A stretch of 64,000 nucleotides of DNA, taken from the NCBI GenBank assembly GCA_022819585.1, contig JAJEGY010000009.1:62001-126000 (forward strand). The letters are read 5' to 3'. This document shows positions 35,743-42,783 of this stretch, piece after piece. This DNA comes from Dehalococcoidia bacterium. GTDB taxonomy: Bacteria; Chloroflexota; Dehalococcoidia; Lucifugimonadales; Lucifugimonadaceae. The position numbers and the translations under genes were made by a program. Within the stretch, counting starts at the first letter, position 1. Every line of letters begins with the position of its first letter. Under the pieces are notes generated by a model. The model was not told the DNA's origin and ran no database searches. It saw only the letters and a list, made by a program, of their open reading frames with translations.

Positions 35743-36693
35743 ATGAAGACAGCGCAGAGACAAGGCATCACACTCGTCGAAGCCGTCAAGATGTTCAGCA
35801 CCGAACTCAAGGCGGAAGACTGGTTCGTCAAGCAGAGATGGTCGGACGGACTACGTTGCCCTCGTTGCGATTCCGACAGGGTTCGCAGACAGAAGACGCG
35901 CAAACCCATGCCCTTCTATTGCAACCCTTGCCGCAAGTATTTCAGCGTCAAGACCGGCACTCCCATGCAGGATTCCAACATCCCGCTCTCCAAGTGGGCT
36001 ATAGCGTTCTATCTCTACAGCACGAACCTCAAGGGCGTGAGTTCCAACAAACTGCATCGAGACTTGGGTATCACGCAATCGAGCGCATGGCACATGGCTC
36101 ACCGCATCCGAGAGATTTGGAACGAAGACTCGCCCAAGTTCTTGGGCCCCGTCGAAGTCGATGAGACTTACATCGGCGGCAAAGAGCGCAACAAGCACGA
36201 GTCCAAGAAACTGCACGCGGGACGCGGCGCGGTGGGCAAAACCGCCGTCGTAGGCATCAGAGATCGTGACACGAACCGAGTGGACGCGGAAGTCGTAGCG
36301 TCCACAGACAGAGGCACGTTGCAGGGATTCGTCCGTGAACACACCGACACCGACGCTATGGTCTACACGGACGATGCGGCGGCTTACATCAACATCAACC
36401 GTCCGCATCAAGCGGTGAAACATTCAGTCAAAGAGTACGTACGAGGGCAGGCGCACACCAACGGCATAGAGTCGTTCTGGTCTATGCTCAAACGCGGATA
36501 CGTAGGCACGTACCACCACATGAGCCCCAAGCATCTGCATCGCTACGTCGATGAGTTCGCGGGACGGCACAACGTTCGCCCTATGGACACGGAAGTTCAG
36601 ATGTCCGAGATGGTCAAGTCCTCGCAGGGCAAACGTCTGCGCTATCGAGACTTGGTGGGCAATGCTCCCAATCGTCAATCCGCGCTGGTCTGA
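35743..36693 (+). CDS. IS1595 family transposase (ISXO2-like DDE)
   Basis: 316 residues. N-terminal zinc ribbon Cys39/Cys42/Cys60/Cys63 (CPRC...CNPC), followed by a HTH-like region (LHRDLGITQSSAWHMAHRI). The catalytic core has Asp140 in EVDETYIGG, Asp210 in YTDDAAAY and Glu243 in HTNGIESFWSMLKRG, as in ISXO2-like proteins. No frameshift or stop is present, so it is probably active. Its 3' end overlaps the convergent coiled-coil gene by 19 bp. Confidence 0.95.
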   Translation: MKTAQRQGITLVEAVKMFSTELKAEDWFVKQRWSDGLRCPRCDSDRVRRQKTRKPMPFYCNPCRKYFSVKTGTPMQDSNIPLSKWAIAFYLYSTNLKGVSSNKLHRDLGITQSSAWHMAHRIREIWNEDSPKFLGPVEVDETYIGGKERNKHESKKLHAGRGAVGKTAVVGIRDRDTNRVDAEVVASTDRGTLQGFVREHTDTDAMVYTDDAAAYININRPHQAVKHSVKEYVRGQAHTNGIESFWSMLKRGYVGTYHHMSPKHLHRYVDEFAGRHNVRPMDTEVQMSEMVKSSQGKRLRYRDLVGNAPNRQSALV

Positions 36694-36893
36694 CTCGGAA
36701 GTGGCGGGGGAGGTGGCGGCAAGCGTTTCTCGATGCTGTCAAGACGTTTCAGAACTTCGTCGAAACGTTTGTCCATCCGGGTTTCCAACGCGCCCAGACG
36801 TGTGACAACCTGTTGCTGACTGTCTTCAACACGCGCCAACCGTCCATGAAGATTCTCAAGTGTGATCTGCTTGGAGATTTCTTCGAGTGCCAT
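36675..36893 (-). CDS. Small coiled-coil protein carried by the IS
   Basis: 72 residues: a heptad-patterned helix (LENLHGRLARVEDSQQQVV, then LETRMDKRFDEVLKRLDSIEKRL) followed by a Pro-rich tail PPPPPPLP. It has the ATG at 36893 with GGAG upstream. Convergent with the transposase gene, whose last codons it overlaps. The long coiled coil suggests oligomerisation or a regulatory partner of the transposase; this is a guess. Confidence 0.7.
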   Translation of the reverse strand: MALEEISKQITLENLHGRLARVEDSQQQVVTRLGALETRMDKRFDEVLKRLDSIEKRLPPPPPPLPSQTSAD

Positions 36894-37015
36894 TCAGACT
36901 CCAATCTTTGTTCTGCCAATATCGGCGATTCTATACGCAACTGCCAACTTAAGTGTTCAGTTGCACTTCAAAAACTGTCACATCTAGGTATCTGAACTGT
37001 GTTAATGTTCGTACT

Positions 37016-37115
37016 GCTACATCAATCGTCTCTTGTTCGGGTGTTTCCGTTCAAGCGAGAACAGGGGCGCGTCGTGCCCCCTTCGTCGGCACACCCGAAC
37101 GACGGTTGATGTAGC
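37016..37115. ncRNA. 100-nt branched hairpin inside the IS
   Basis: The arms GCTACATCAATCGTC (37016-37030) and GACGGTTGATGTAGC (37101-37115) pair over 15 bp with one G-T. Next inside, GTTCGGGTGT pairs with ACACCCGAAC over 10 bp. Between them are two small hairpins, GTTC/GAAC and GGGGC/GCCCC, so the whole folds as a branched, cloverleaf-like structure. No T-run follows, so it is not a terminator. It sits in the 258-bp gap between divergent passenger genes, 36 bp before the GTG at 37152. It could be an RNA, an mRNA leader structure or a DNA-level recombination site; the strand is uncertain. Confidence 0.6.
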
Positions 37116-37151
37116 AAACGACCACTGTTCTAGCCGCGAGGGGGTGCCAAG

Positions 37152-37826
37152 GTGTGGAGGAAAGCGATTCTATGGATCGTAGGAATCTTCGTCGTTCTGC
37201 TTGTGGCATGGCTAGGCGCGCGTCAATGCGCCGTCAGGGAGCATCCCGACTTGGACTGGCTGGAAGGGCGGATCGATCTGTCAGAGGCGCAACTCGATTT
37301 GGCTGACGCCTACGCGGTGGGATGCAGGACTGACATTGCCCTGTGGGTTGAGAAAGCCGCGGTGGAGGACGAGCTCCGCACGGTCAGAGGCATGATCGTC
37401 ATGGTGCCGGACGCGGGACTCACGGGGGAATACGGACGGTGGCTGGCCGATCAGGTCATGGACGTGTCTGACAGGGCGGCGATTGTAAGCGAACAGATAA
37501 GCTACGCCTGCGACGATCAGTCGGCAGGTACGCGGGGGAATGCGCCAGTCGAGCCGGAATTGGTGGCAACCGCCGTGTCGGTGCCTGCCGAGACCGGATC
37601 AGACGAAACCGAGCCTGACGAACTCCCGTCCGTCATTCTCGTCAAAGATGTCATCTTCGGATGCGACTGGCTTTTCGAGCAGTTCGAGGATATGACTCCC
37701 GAGGAAGTATCGGACCCGTGGGAGCGCATGGCATACCTGATGACGCGCTATTGGGACTTGTCGGGACGCTACGCGGACTTCAACAGAGATGAGGCAAAAG
37801 CGGCTTACATGGAATGCAGAGGATAG
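37152..37826 (+). CDS. Membrane-anchored hypothetical passenger protein of the IS
   Basis: 224 residues from a GTG start, with GAGGGGG upstream. Residues about 5-23 (ILWIVGIFVVLLVAWLG) form a signal anchor; the rest is acidic and helical, ends DEAKAAYMECRG, and has four further Cys residues (CAVRE, GCRTD, ACDDQ, GCDWL). A low-complexity acidic/Pro stretch lies at residues 130-160. I recognise no family. It may be cargo unrelated to transposition. Confidence 0.65.
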   Translation: MWRKAILWIVGIFVVLLVAWLGARQCAVREHPDLDWLEGRIDLSEAQLDLADAYAVGCRTDIALWVEKAAVEDELRTVRGMIVMVPDAGLTGEYGRWLADQVMDVSDRAAIVSEQISYACDDQSAGTRGNAPVEPELVATAVSVPAETGSDETEPDELPSVILVKDVIFGCDWLFEQFEDMTPEEVSDPWERMAYLMTRYWDLSGRYADFNRDEAKAAYMECRG

Positions 37827-37835
37827 CGGAGAGAG

Positions 37836-38000
37836 TCACGCTCTCCCTTCGCGCTTCGCCGCTTCCTCCATGTATCGCCACTTGGTCTTTGGCTTCGCAT
37901 TCATAAAAACCCGCGCGATGTCCTCCGGCGACGCGTCGATGCGTTCCGGCATCTCGTGTTTGCGCGGTCTTCCGACCGGACGTTTGGCATTCGTGGACAT
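37836..38000 (-). CDS. 54-residue AT-hook-like small protein of the IS
   Basis: Short frame from ATG 38000 to TGA 37836. It reads MSTNAKRPVGRPRKHEMPER, then DASPEDIARVFMNAKPKTKW and RYMEEAAKREGRA. RPVGRPRKH is an AT-hook-like DNA-binding core, and IDASPEDIARVFM looks like a short helix. From memory, very similar short GRPR-HEMPE proteins occur near mobile genes in uncultivated bacteria. It ends 9 bp from the 224-residue gene (convergent). It may bind the inverted repeats or regulate the element. Confidence 0.7.
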   Translation of the reverse strand: MSTNAKRPVGRPRKHEMPERIDASPEDIARVFMNAKPKTKWRYMEEAAKREGRA

Positions 38001-38032
38001 ACCTAGATGTTACATGTAAAGTCTAGGTTCTT

Positions 38033-38058
38033 ATCGCGTAGCATTCCGTATAGTTCCC
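38033..38058 (-). repeat. Right terminal inverted repeat
   Basis: Read on the minus strand it begins GGGAACTATACGGAATGCTA, matching the left end at 25 of 26 positions. Confidence 0.92.
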
Positions 38059-38066
38059 TTTTTTTG
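38059..38066 (+). repeat. Right target-site duplication
   Basis: TTTTTTTG, identical to 35669-35676. Confidence 0.9.
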
Positions 38067-38780
38067 CTCCTCCCCCTGCGCCTTTTCAGGGGCGCAGGGT
38101 CGCTTTCGCCTTGCGGCTCAGCTAGGAGGTCGGGTCATGGGGCCGAATATACTGCCCTGGTCCTTGAGCTTCGGTCTTTGTACTTCGACTTCGGCTCCTT
38201 CCCTCTCCATCGCCTCTTCCGTTGCCGGTTGAGGACGACCCCGGAGAGGGGTCAGATGCTGCGCAGAGCGGTGTGTCAGACCGCTAGCTTCCAGATCCAG
38301 ACGCGGCACGCGTCGCCAGACCGCGTGCTTGGTCGTCGGCGCGGTGCTTTGGTGCACCGTTCGGAGTACGCCGCCTTCCTTCGATTCACCCTCGCGGGAT
38401 CCTCTCGCGCTGTAGCCTCCCTCCTGTGATGGGCAGGAGTAGACGTCTGTCGGCTCCACGTGCGGTCTCCCGGCCCTTGGCACGACGTCCGTTAGTAACG
38501 AACGCCTGCTGGCTCGCTCTGCGGCGCAGGACTGCTGCGCCGCGCTCCGGGAACTGTGCCTCCCACGCTTCGGCACGGACCCTCGCGGTCTTGCGGCGGA
38601 CTTCCGATCCGCCGAGGGACGCCACCAGAGAACATTTAGACGCGGGGATACTGCGCGGTGGTTCGCGCTTTTTTGTGTATCGATCTTTGCCTTCATGTCC
38701 TCACGCTTTCTCCCTGTGACCGTCTGGGTCGGGGGTCTGCACACGTCTGCGCAGCACTGTTTTCGATCCGTCGATCTGGT
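38067..38780 (-). ncRNA. Candidate large structured noncoding RNA of unknown class
   Basis: About 710 bp with no credible gene. Perfect local hairpins: 38074-38099 (9 bp), 38237-38253 (6 bp), 38343-38358 (5 bp), 38421-38439 (6 bp), 38521-38543 (9 bp), 38580-38618 (two-part stem) and 38653-38668 (5 bp). A long-range helix pairs 38734-38755 with 38258-38282 through 6, 5 and 10 bp, enclosing 451 nt. A strong minus-strand promoter (38785-38812) points into it. I looked for RNase P, tmRNA, group II domain V and riboswitch signatures and found none. The 3' end is undefined and may have been altered by the adjacent IS insertion. A 192-codon minus frame exists but has an Arg/Ser-rich composition typical of spurious reading. 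Confidence 0.55.
38653..38674 (+). terminator. Terminator-like hairpin on the plus strand
   Basis: GCGCG GTGGTT CGCGC followed by six T (38669-38674). On the plus strand it would stop any read-through from the IS. On the minus strand the same bases form an internal hairpin of the candidate RNA. Confidence 0.5.
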
Positions 38781-38784
38781 ATCT

Positions 38785-38812
38785 ATATTACTACGAATGT
38801 TCGCGATGTCAA
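38785..38812 (-). promoter_or_regulatory. Strong sigma70-type promoter reading into the structured region
   Basis: On the minus strand TTGACA (38812-38807), 16 bp, TAATAT (38790-38785): near-consensus in both boxes. The nearest downstream sequence is the structured region, not a gene. Transcription would start near 38778. It lies 33 bp from the stop of the DinB-like gene at 38845, which is transcribed in the same direction, so it is a separate promoter. Confidence 0.7.
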
Positions 38813-38844
38813 GCGCGTTTTTGTCTGAACGGAGATTGTTGGCC

Positions 38845-39363
38845 CTACTGATCCAATCCCCGCATCATGCCCCTCAGATACGCGATCTGGCCTAGGTGCT
38901 GTGCTTCCTCGACCAAGATGTGTCCCCAAACCCATGCGCCGCTTACCGCAACCTTTCTGCGTGGGTGGTAGAACTCTTTGTCCAAATCCTCCACCGGCAT
39001 CGAATCGAGATGCGCCAGCGTGACCTCCCGAGCCGCCCGGTAGTAGTCCATCATCTCGTTGATGTCCGTCTTGGGCATCGCTCGCATCTTCTCCGCCGTG
39101 TCCTCACGACCGTAATCGTCCGGGTCCATCCCGAAACGCTTATACCACCCGTACTTGACCCAGATGTCATCATCCTGCCGGAGCACCAAGTTCACCCAAC
39201 GGTCCTCCACCCTCGCCATGTGCCACACGATCCACTCGATGAAGTTCGCATGGAGCGCCGGTTGATACCGCAACTCATCTTTACTCAAACCATCCAAAGC
39301 TTTCTCAAGCCCCTCCATATACTCGATCAGCCCGCTCCGGACGGCATCCCGAAAATCACTCAT
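38845..39363 (-). CDS. DinB-like protein 4 of four
   Basis: 172 residues, the most divergent of the local set: WIVWHMARVEDRWVNL and WGHILVEEAQHLGQIAYLRGMMRGLDQ. It keeps the Glu-x3-His form of the last motif. It was probably part of one DinB cluster with 33966-35559 before the IS and structured region came to lie between them, or arose by separate duplication. The 44-bp gap to the UxuA-like gene upstream suggests a common transcript. Confidence 0.9.
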   Translation of the reverse strand: MSDFRDAVRSGLIEYMEGLEKALDGLSKDELRYQPALHANFIEWIVWHMARVEDRWVNLVLRQDDDIWVKYGWYKRFGMDPDDYGREDTAEKMRAMPKTDINEMMDYYRAAREVTLAHLDSMPVEDLDKEFYHPRRKVAVSGAWVWGHILVEEAQHLGQIAYLRGMMRGLDQ

Positions 39364-39407
39364 CGCCTATCTTCTTATCTCCTTTTGTATCGACATCAAC
39401 GACGACT

Positions 39408-40385
39408 TCATCCCGTCGCCGATCCCTTCGTCACCGCCTCGATCATCGCTTGAATATACCCGTTCGCAAACGCCCTGCCCCGGTGTCCCCATTGTGTATC
39501 CCCGAACGTCTGAGGAACGTGATCATCGATGAAGAAGCCATCAAACCCGACCTCGTGATAGATCTTCATCGCTTTGTACATGTCCACATGCCCCGTGTTG
39601 ATGAACTCCTCATGGAACTTCGGAACCGTTCCCGAGACATTGCGGAAGTGGACGTAGAGAATCTTCTTCCGCTTTCCGAAATACCGGATCATGTCATAGA
39701 TTCCACCATCCGCCGCATCTTCCATCTCCGAGAAAGTGCCCTGACAGAACTCGATTCCGTTGCATGGCGAGTCGACGATCTCGATCAACCGCTTGTAGGA
39801 CTCGAACGATCTGAAGAGAAACGGAATCCCACCCAGCTTCTCCACCGGCGGGTCACATGGATGGATTCCGCGCCGGACTCCCGCCTCCTCAGCGACCGGC
39901 GTGATGATCCGAATCCACTCCTCCAGTCGTTCCCACATCCCCTCCTCGTCATAGTCCTCGCCATGCGTAACCGGGTACTTCTTCCCCTCCTCATAGTCAA
40001 AGGCCGTGGCAAGCGCACCAGCGCGAATCAGCTCCGGTTGAGTGCGCCATACCTTCTGAGGCATCCAGCTGTACCCAAAGATAGGAATTCCGGCGGTGCC
40101 GATGTTCCTGATCGTCTCGATCATGTTCTCGATCTGCTGTTCCCGGTTTGGGCCACCCAAAACGATTTGATCGTAGAAATGCGACGGAACGTTCTCAAGC
40201 GCCGTGAGGCTTAAGCCTTCGCTCTCCACCTGCAAGCGCAGCTTCACCAGATCGTTCACCGCCCACTTCCCACCAGCCTCCGGCAGCTTGGGCCTATTCA
40301 ACAGCACATCGGTCGCGCCGAACTGCGCCGCAAACCTCAAATACTCACGGCTCGGAGTATCGAACTGTCCGAATCCCGCACGCAT
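39408..40385 (-). CDS. UxuA-like (mannonate dehydratase family) TIM-barrel protein, copy 1
   Basis: 325 residues, shorter than the roughly 390 of true UxuA. Family blocks: IENMIETIRNIGTAGIPIFGYSWMP, GIHPCDPPVEKLGGIPFLFRS, VDSPCNGIEFCQGTFSEM, KILYVHFRNVSG and NTGHVDMYKAM. The GIHPCDPP and FCQG segments carry the expected His/Cys metal-ligand region. Likely a sugar-acid dehydratase or isomerase of unassigned substrate. It is a tandem copy of the gene at 40417, 31 bp away. Confidence 0.88.
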   Translation of the reverse strand: MRAGFGQFDTPSREYLRFAAQFGATDVLLNRPKLPEAGGKWAVNDLVKLRLQVESEGLSLTALENVPSHFYDQIVLGGPNREQQIENMIETIRNIGTAGIPIFGYSWMPQKVWRTQPELIRAGALATAFDYEEGKKYPVTHGEDYDEEGMWERLEEWIRIITPVAEEAGVRRGIHPCDPPVEKLGGIPFLFRSFESYKRLIEIVDSPCNGIEFCQGTFSEMEDAADGGIYDMIRYFGKRKKILYVHFRNVSGTVPKFHEEFINTGHVDMYKAMKIYHEVGFDGFFIDDHVPQTFGDTQWGHRGRAFANGYIQAMIEAVTKGSATG

Positions 40386-40416
40386 CGCGTATCCCCTTAC
40401 TTCGCCTACCTCACTG

Positions 40417-41385
40417 CTATCCCTGCTTCGTCACCGCTTCGATCATCGCTTGGATGTAGCCGTTCGCGAACGCCCTGCCGCGGTGTCCCCACTGGGTATC
40501 CTCGAACGTCTGAGGGACATGGTCATCGATGAAGAACGAGTCGTATCCCACCTCGTGATAGATCTTCATCGCCTTGTACATGTCGACGTGGCCGGTGTTG
40601 ATGAACTCCTCACGGAACTTCGGCACGGGCCCCGACACGTTGCGGAAGTGGACATATAGGATCTTTTTTCGTTCGCCGAAGTAGCGGATCATGTCGTAGA
40701 TGCCGCCATCCGCCGCGTCCTCCATCTCCGAGAATGTTCCCTGACAGAACTCGATGGCGTTGCATGGGGAGTCGACGATCTCGATCAATCGCTTGTAAGA
40801 GTCGAACGACCTGAAGAGTTGCGGGATTCCTCCCAACTTCTCGACGGGCGGGTCGCATGGGTGAATGCCACATCGGACACCGGCTTCCTCGGCGACCGGC
40901 GTGATGATCCGAATCCATTCCTCCAATCGCTCCCACATCTCCTCCTCCGTGTGCTCGCGACCATGGGTGTTCGCCATCTTCTGAGCTTCCTCATTGTCGA
41001 AGGCCGTCGCCAATGCCCCGCCTCTGATGATCGCAGGTGTCGTCCGCCAGACATGCGAGGGCATCCAGTTGTAGCCGAAGATCGGAATCCCGGCCGCCCC
41101 GATGTTCCGCACGGTCTCGATCATGTTCTCGATCTGCCGCTCCCGGTTCGGACCACCAAGCATGATCTCCAAGTAGAAATGCGTCGGCACATTCTCCAGC
41201 GCCATCAACTTCAACCCCTCGCTCTCGACCTGCAACCGCAGCTTCACCAGATCGTTCACTGCCCACTTTCCACCTGCATCCGGCAACTGTGGGGTGTTCA
41301 GCAACACATCCTTGACCCCGTACTGCGCCGCGAACCGCAGATACTCACGGCTCGGGTTATTGAACTGCCCAAATCCTGCTCGCAT
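40417..41385 (-). CDS. UxuA-like TIM-barrel protein, copy 2
   Basis: 322 residues, identical to copy 1 at most positions by eye, including long unbroken blocks such as KWAVNDLVKLRLQVESEGL and DSPCNAIEFCQGTFSEMED. Differences concentrate around residues 120-150 (TAFDNEEAQKMANTHGREH versus YEEGKKYPVTHGEDYDEEG), a loop near the likely active-site entrance. First gene of the pair. Changed loop with conserved core suggests substrate divergence after duplication. Confidence 0.88.
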   Translation of the reverse strand: MRAGFGQFNNPSREYLRFAAQYGVKDVLLNTPQLPDAGGKWAVNDLVKLRLQVESEGLKLMALENVPTHFYLEIMLGGPNRERQIENMIETVRNIGAAGIPIFGYNWMPSHVWRTTPAIIRGGALATAFDNEEAQKMANTHGREHTEEEMWERLEEWIRIITPVAEEAGVRCGIHPCDPPVEKLGGIPQLFRSFDSYKRLIEIVDSPCNAIEFCQGTFSEMEDAADGGIYDMIRYFGERKKILYVHFRNVSGPVPKFREEFINTGHVDMYKAMKIYHEVGYDSFFIDDHVPQTFEDTQWGHRGRAFANGYIQAMIEAVTKQG

Positions 41386-41478
41386 TTTCGTGGTGCCTTT
41401 CGTTCCTATTCCTTTTCCAGTTCACTCAAGGTTAACCCTGAGCTACGAGACCTCTTGGTCGCCGCGCGAATAGCACGG

Positions 41479-42117
41479 TCACGCTCGCCGCATTCTAAGG
41501 CGAGCCAACCTTACGTTCCACCACACAATGACCGGAGTAATCACCACTGTTGGGGCGATCCAAGTGATCCATGCGGGCTCGAAATCCAAGTTGACCACTG
41601 CTACGGCGGTTACCGTGGCAATGGTGCCAGCAAGCATGTTGGTCAGGTGTCGCTGGATCCGCTGGGCAGTCGATTCAGACCAGTTGCGGTGATATTGCAC
41701 ATCCGCCAAGCTGAGAGCTATCGCGATGGTTCCAAACACGGCGAGTGGCACCCATATCGAATCGCCCGATAGTCCCAAGACAGCGCCGAATCCCCACATT
41801 GACAAACCTGTAAGCCCCATGATGCCTACCGCCGTCCAGTCAACCCACAAAGGTTGTCCCCTGCTGTTTCGAGCGAATCGCCAACCTGCAAACACGAAGT
41901 AAAAACTGAAGATGGCGATTATCAGCAAGAAGATGTCAGCGCCCAGAATCGCTAGCGGCAACGCCGTTATGAACACTATCGTCATCGCCACCGCATACAC
42001 CCTTCCGGCTCGCACGTGGTTCGTCGCACCCTTCTTAGTCACAACCGGAATCACGGCCGCCAACAACGCGATGGAACCAGCGAGGATATGAACGTAGAGC
42101 AAAGCGGTTTCAAACAT
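41479..42117 (-). CDS. DUF2306-like membrane protein
   Basis: 212 residues with about six to seven membrane helices. The opening YVHILAGSIALLAAVIPVVTKKGATNHVRAGRVY is typical of DUF2306-type proteins, with conserved His in the first helix and the H-x-RAGR segment. Role unknown. Divergent from the flavodoxin gene. Confidence 0.8.
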   Translation of the reverse strand: MFETALLYVHILAGSIALLAAVIPVVTKKGATNHVRAGRVYAVAMTIVFITALPLAILGADIFLLIIAIFSFYFVFAGWRFARNSRGQPLWVDWTAVGIMGLTGLSMWGFGAVLGLSGDSIWVPLAVFGTIAIALSLADVQYHRNWSESTAQRIQRHLTNMLAGTIATVTAVAVVNLDFEPAWITWIAPTVVITPVIVWWNVRLARLRMRRA

Positions 42118-42228
42118 TTTTCCTACTCAAGCCGATAGAGATCTCTTGGCATCTTGAAGGTACCTTTGATTCGTGCGTTCAGCATACCCCAATCCGCGAG
42201 GTCACGTTATCGCTGTACCCTGTTGAAC

Positions 42229-42783
42229 ATGGCACGAATTCTAGTGGCGTACGGCACGAAGCATGGCTCGACCGCCGAGATAGCCGCACACATCGCTACC
42301 CGCTTCACCTTGGCCGGTTTCGATACCGATACCCTAGAGGCAAATCTTGGCATCGACATCACCAAATACGACGCGCTAATCGTCGGCTCCCCGGTCTATG
42401 CTGCACGTTGGCTCCCCGAACCCACTCTCATCCTAGTCGCCAACCACCAGCGCATCCAAAACATACCCATCGCCCTATTCAGCGTCGGCATGATTGACGT
42501 TAAACACCCGGGCAAACTCCGCGAAGAACACGACGCTTGGATTGAGAAGGCTTTCACCCAAGAGGACATCAACCTCAACATCTTCGCCTCCACCGCCTTC
42601 AACGGTGCATACCACCGACGCAACTTCCCACTCTGGATGCGCATCGTCGATTCCATTCTCCGCATCACCCCACAAGGCGACTATCGACAGTGGGATGCGA
42701 TCGAAAACTGGGCCGACGAAACTGCCGAAACCCTCTGCGACATGCTTAAAGACACCGGCGAAACTGTCACCTCTACATGCTGA
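42229..42783 (+). CDS. Flavodoxin-domain protein (HemG-like)
   Basis: 184 residues from the ATG at 42229 (the frame is open from 42154 but the flavodoxin fold begins here). FMN P-loop YGTKHGSTAEIA (8-19), ALIVGSPVYAARW, and IPIALFSVGM match menaquinone-dependent protoporphyrinogen oxidase (HemG)-like flavodoxins. The C-terminal RRNFPLWMRIVDSILR...DYRQWDAIENWADE also fits HemG. The heme role is only suggested, as no other heme genes are near. Its stop overlaps the TatD gene start (ATGCTGA). Confidence 0.85.
   Translation: MARILVAYGTKHGSTAEIAAHIATRFTLAGFDTDTLEANLGIDITKYDALIVGSPVYAARWLPEPTLILVANHQRIQNIPIALFSVGMIDVKHPGKLREEHDAWIEKAFTQEDINLNIFASTAFNGAYHRRNFPLWMRIVDSILRITPQGDYRQWDAIENWADETAETLCDMLKDTGETVTSTC

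Larger units (their letters stand above)
35677..38058 (+). mobile_element. IS1595-type insertion element with passenger genes, 2,382 bp
   Basis: The element is complete. 26-bp terminal inverted repeats (35677-35702 and 38033-38058) match at 25 positions, and a perfect 8-bp target duplication flanks it. It holds a DDE transposase (35743-36693), a convergent coiled-coil gene (36675-36893), a 100-nt branched hairpin (37016-37115), a membrane-anchored protein (37152-37826) and a 54-residue AT-hook-like protein (37836-38000). IS1595 elements with passenger genes are known; these cargo genes I do not recognise. Intact repeats, duplication and transposase suggest a recent insertion. Confidence 0.93.

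Noticed and set aside
35560-35763. Extended N-terminus of DinB protein 3
   Set aside because: The extra codons cross the IS left end, so they cannot be ancestral; homology begins at the ATG at 35559.
38118-38696. A 192-codon minus-strand frame starting MKAKIDTQKSANHRAVS in the structured region
   Set aside because: Although AGGAC stands before the ATG, the product is Arg/Ser/Pro-rich with no fold-like pattern, and perfect hairpins run through it. Long open frames are expected by chance in such GC-rich DNA.
38067-38780. RNase P RNA, tmRNA or group II intron as identity of the structured region
   Set aside because: None of the conserved cores (GAGGAAAGTC of RNase P, the tRNA-like ends of tmRNA, the domain V AGC/GAAA motif) is visible on either strand.
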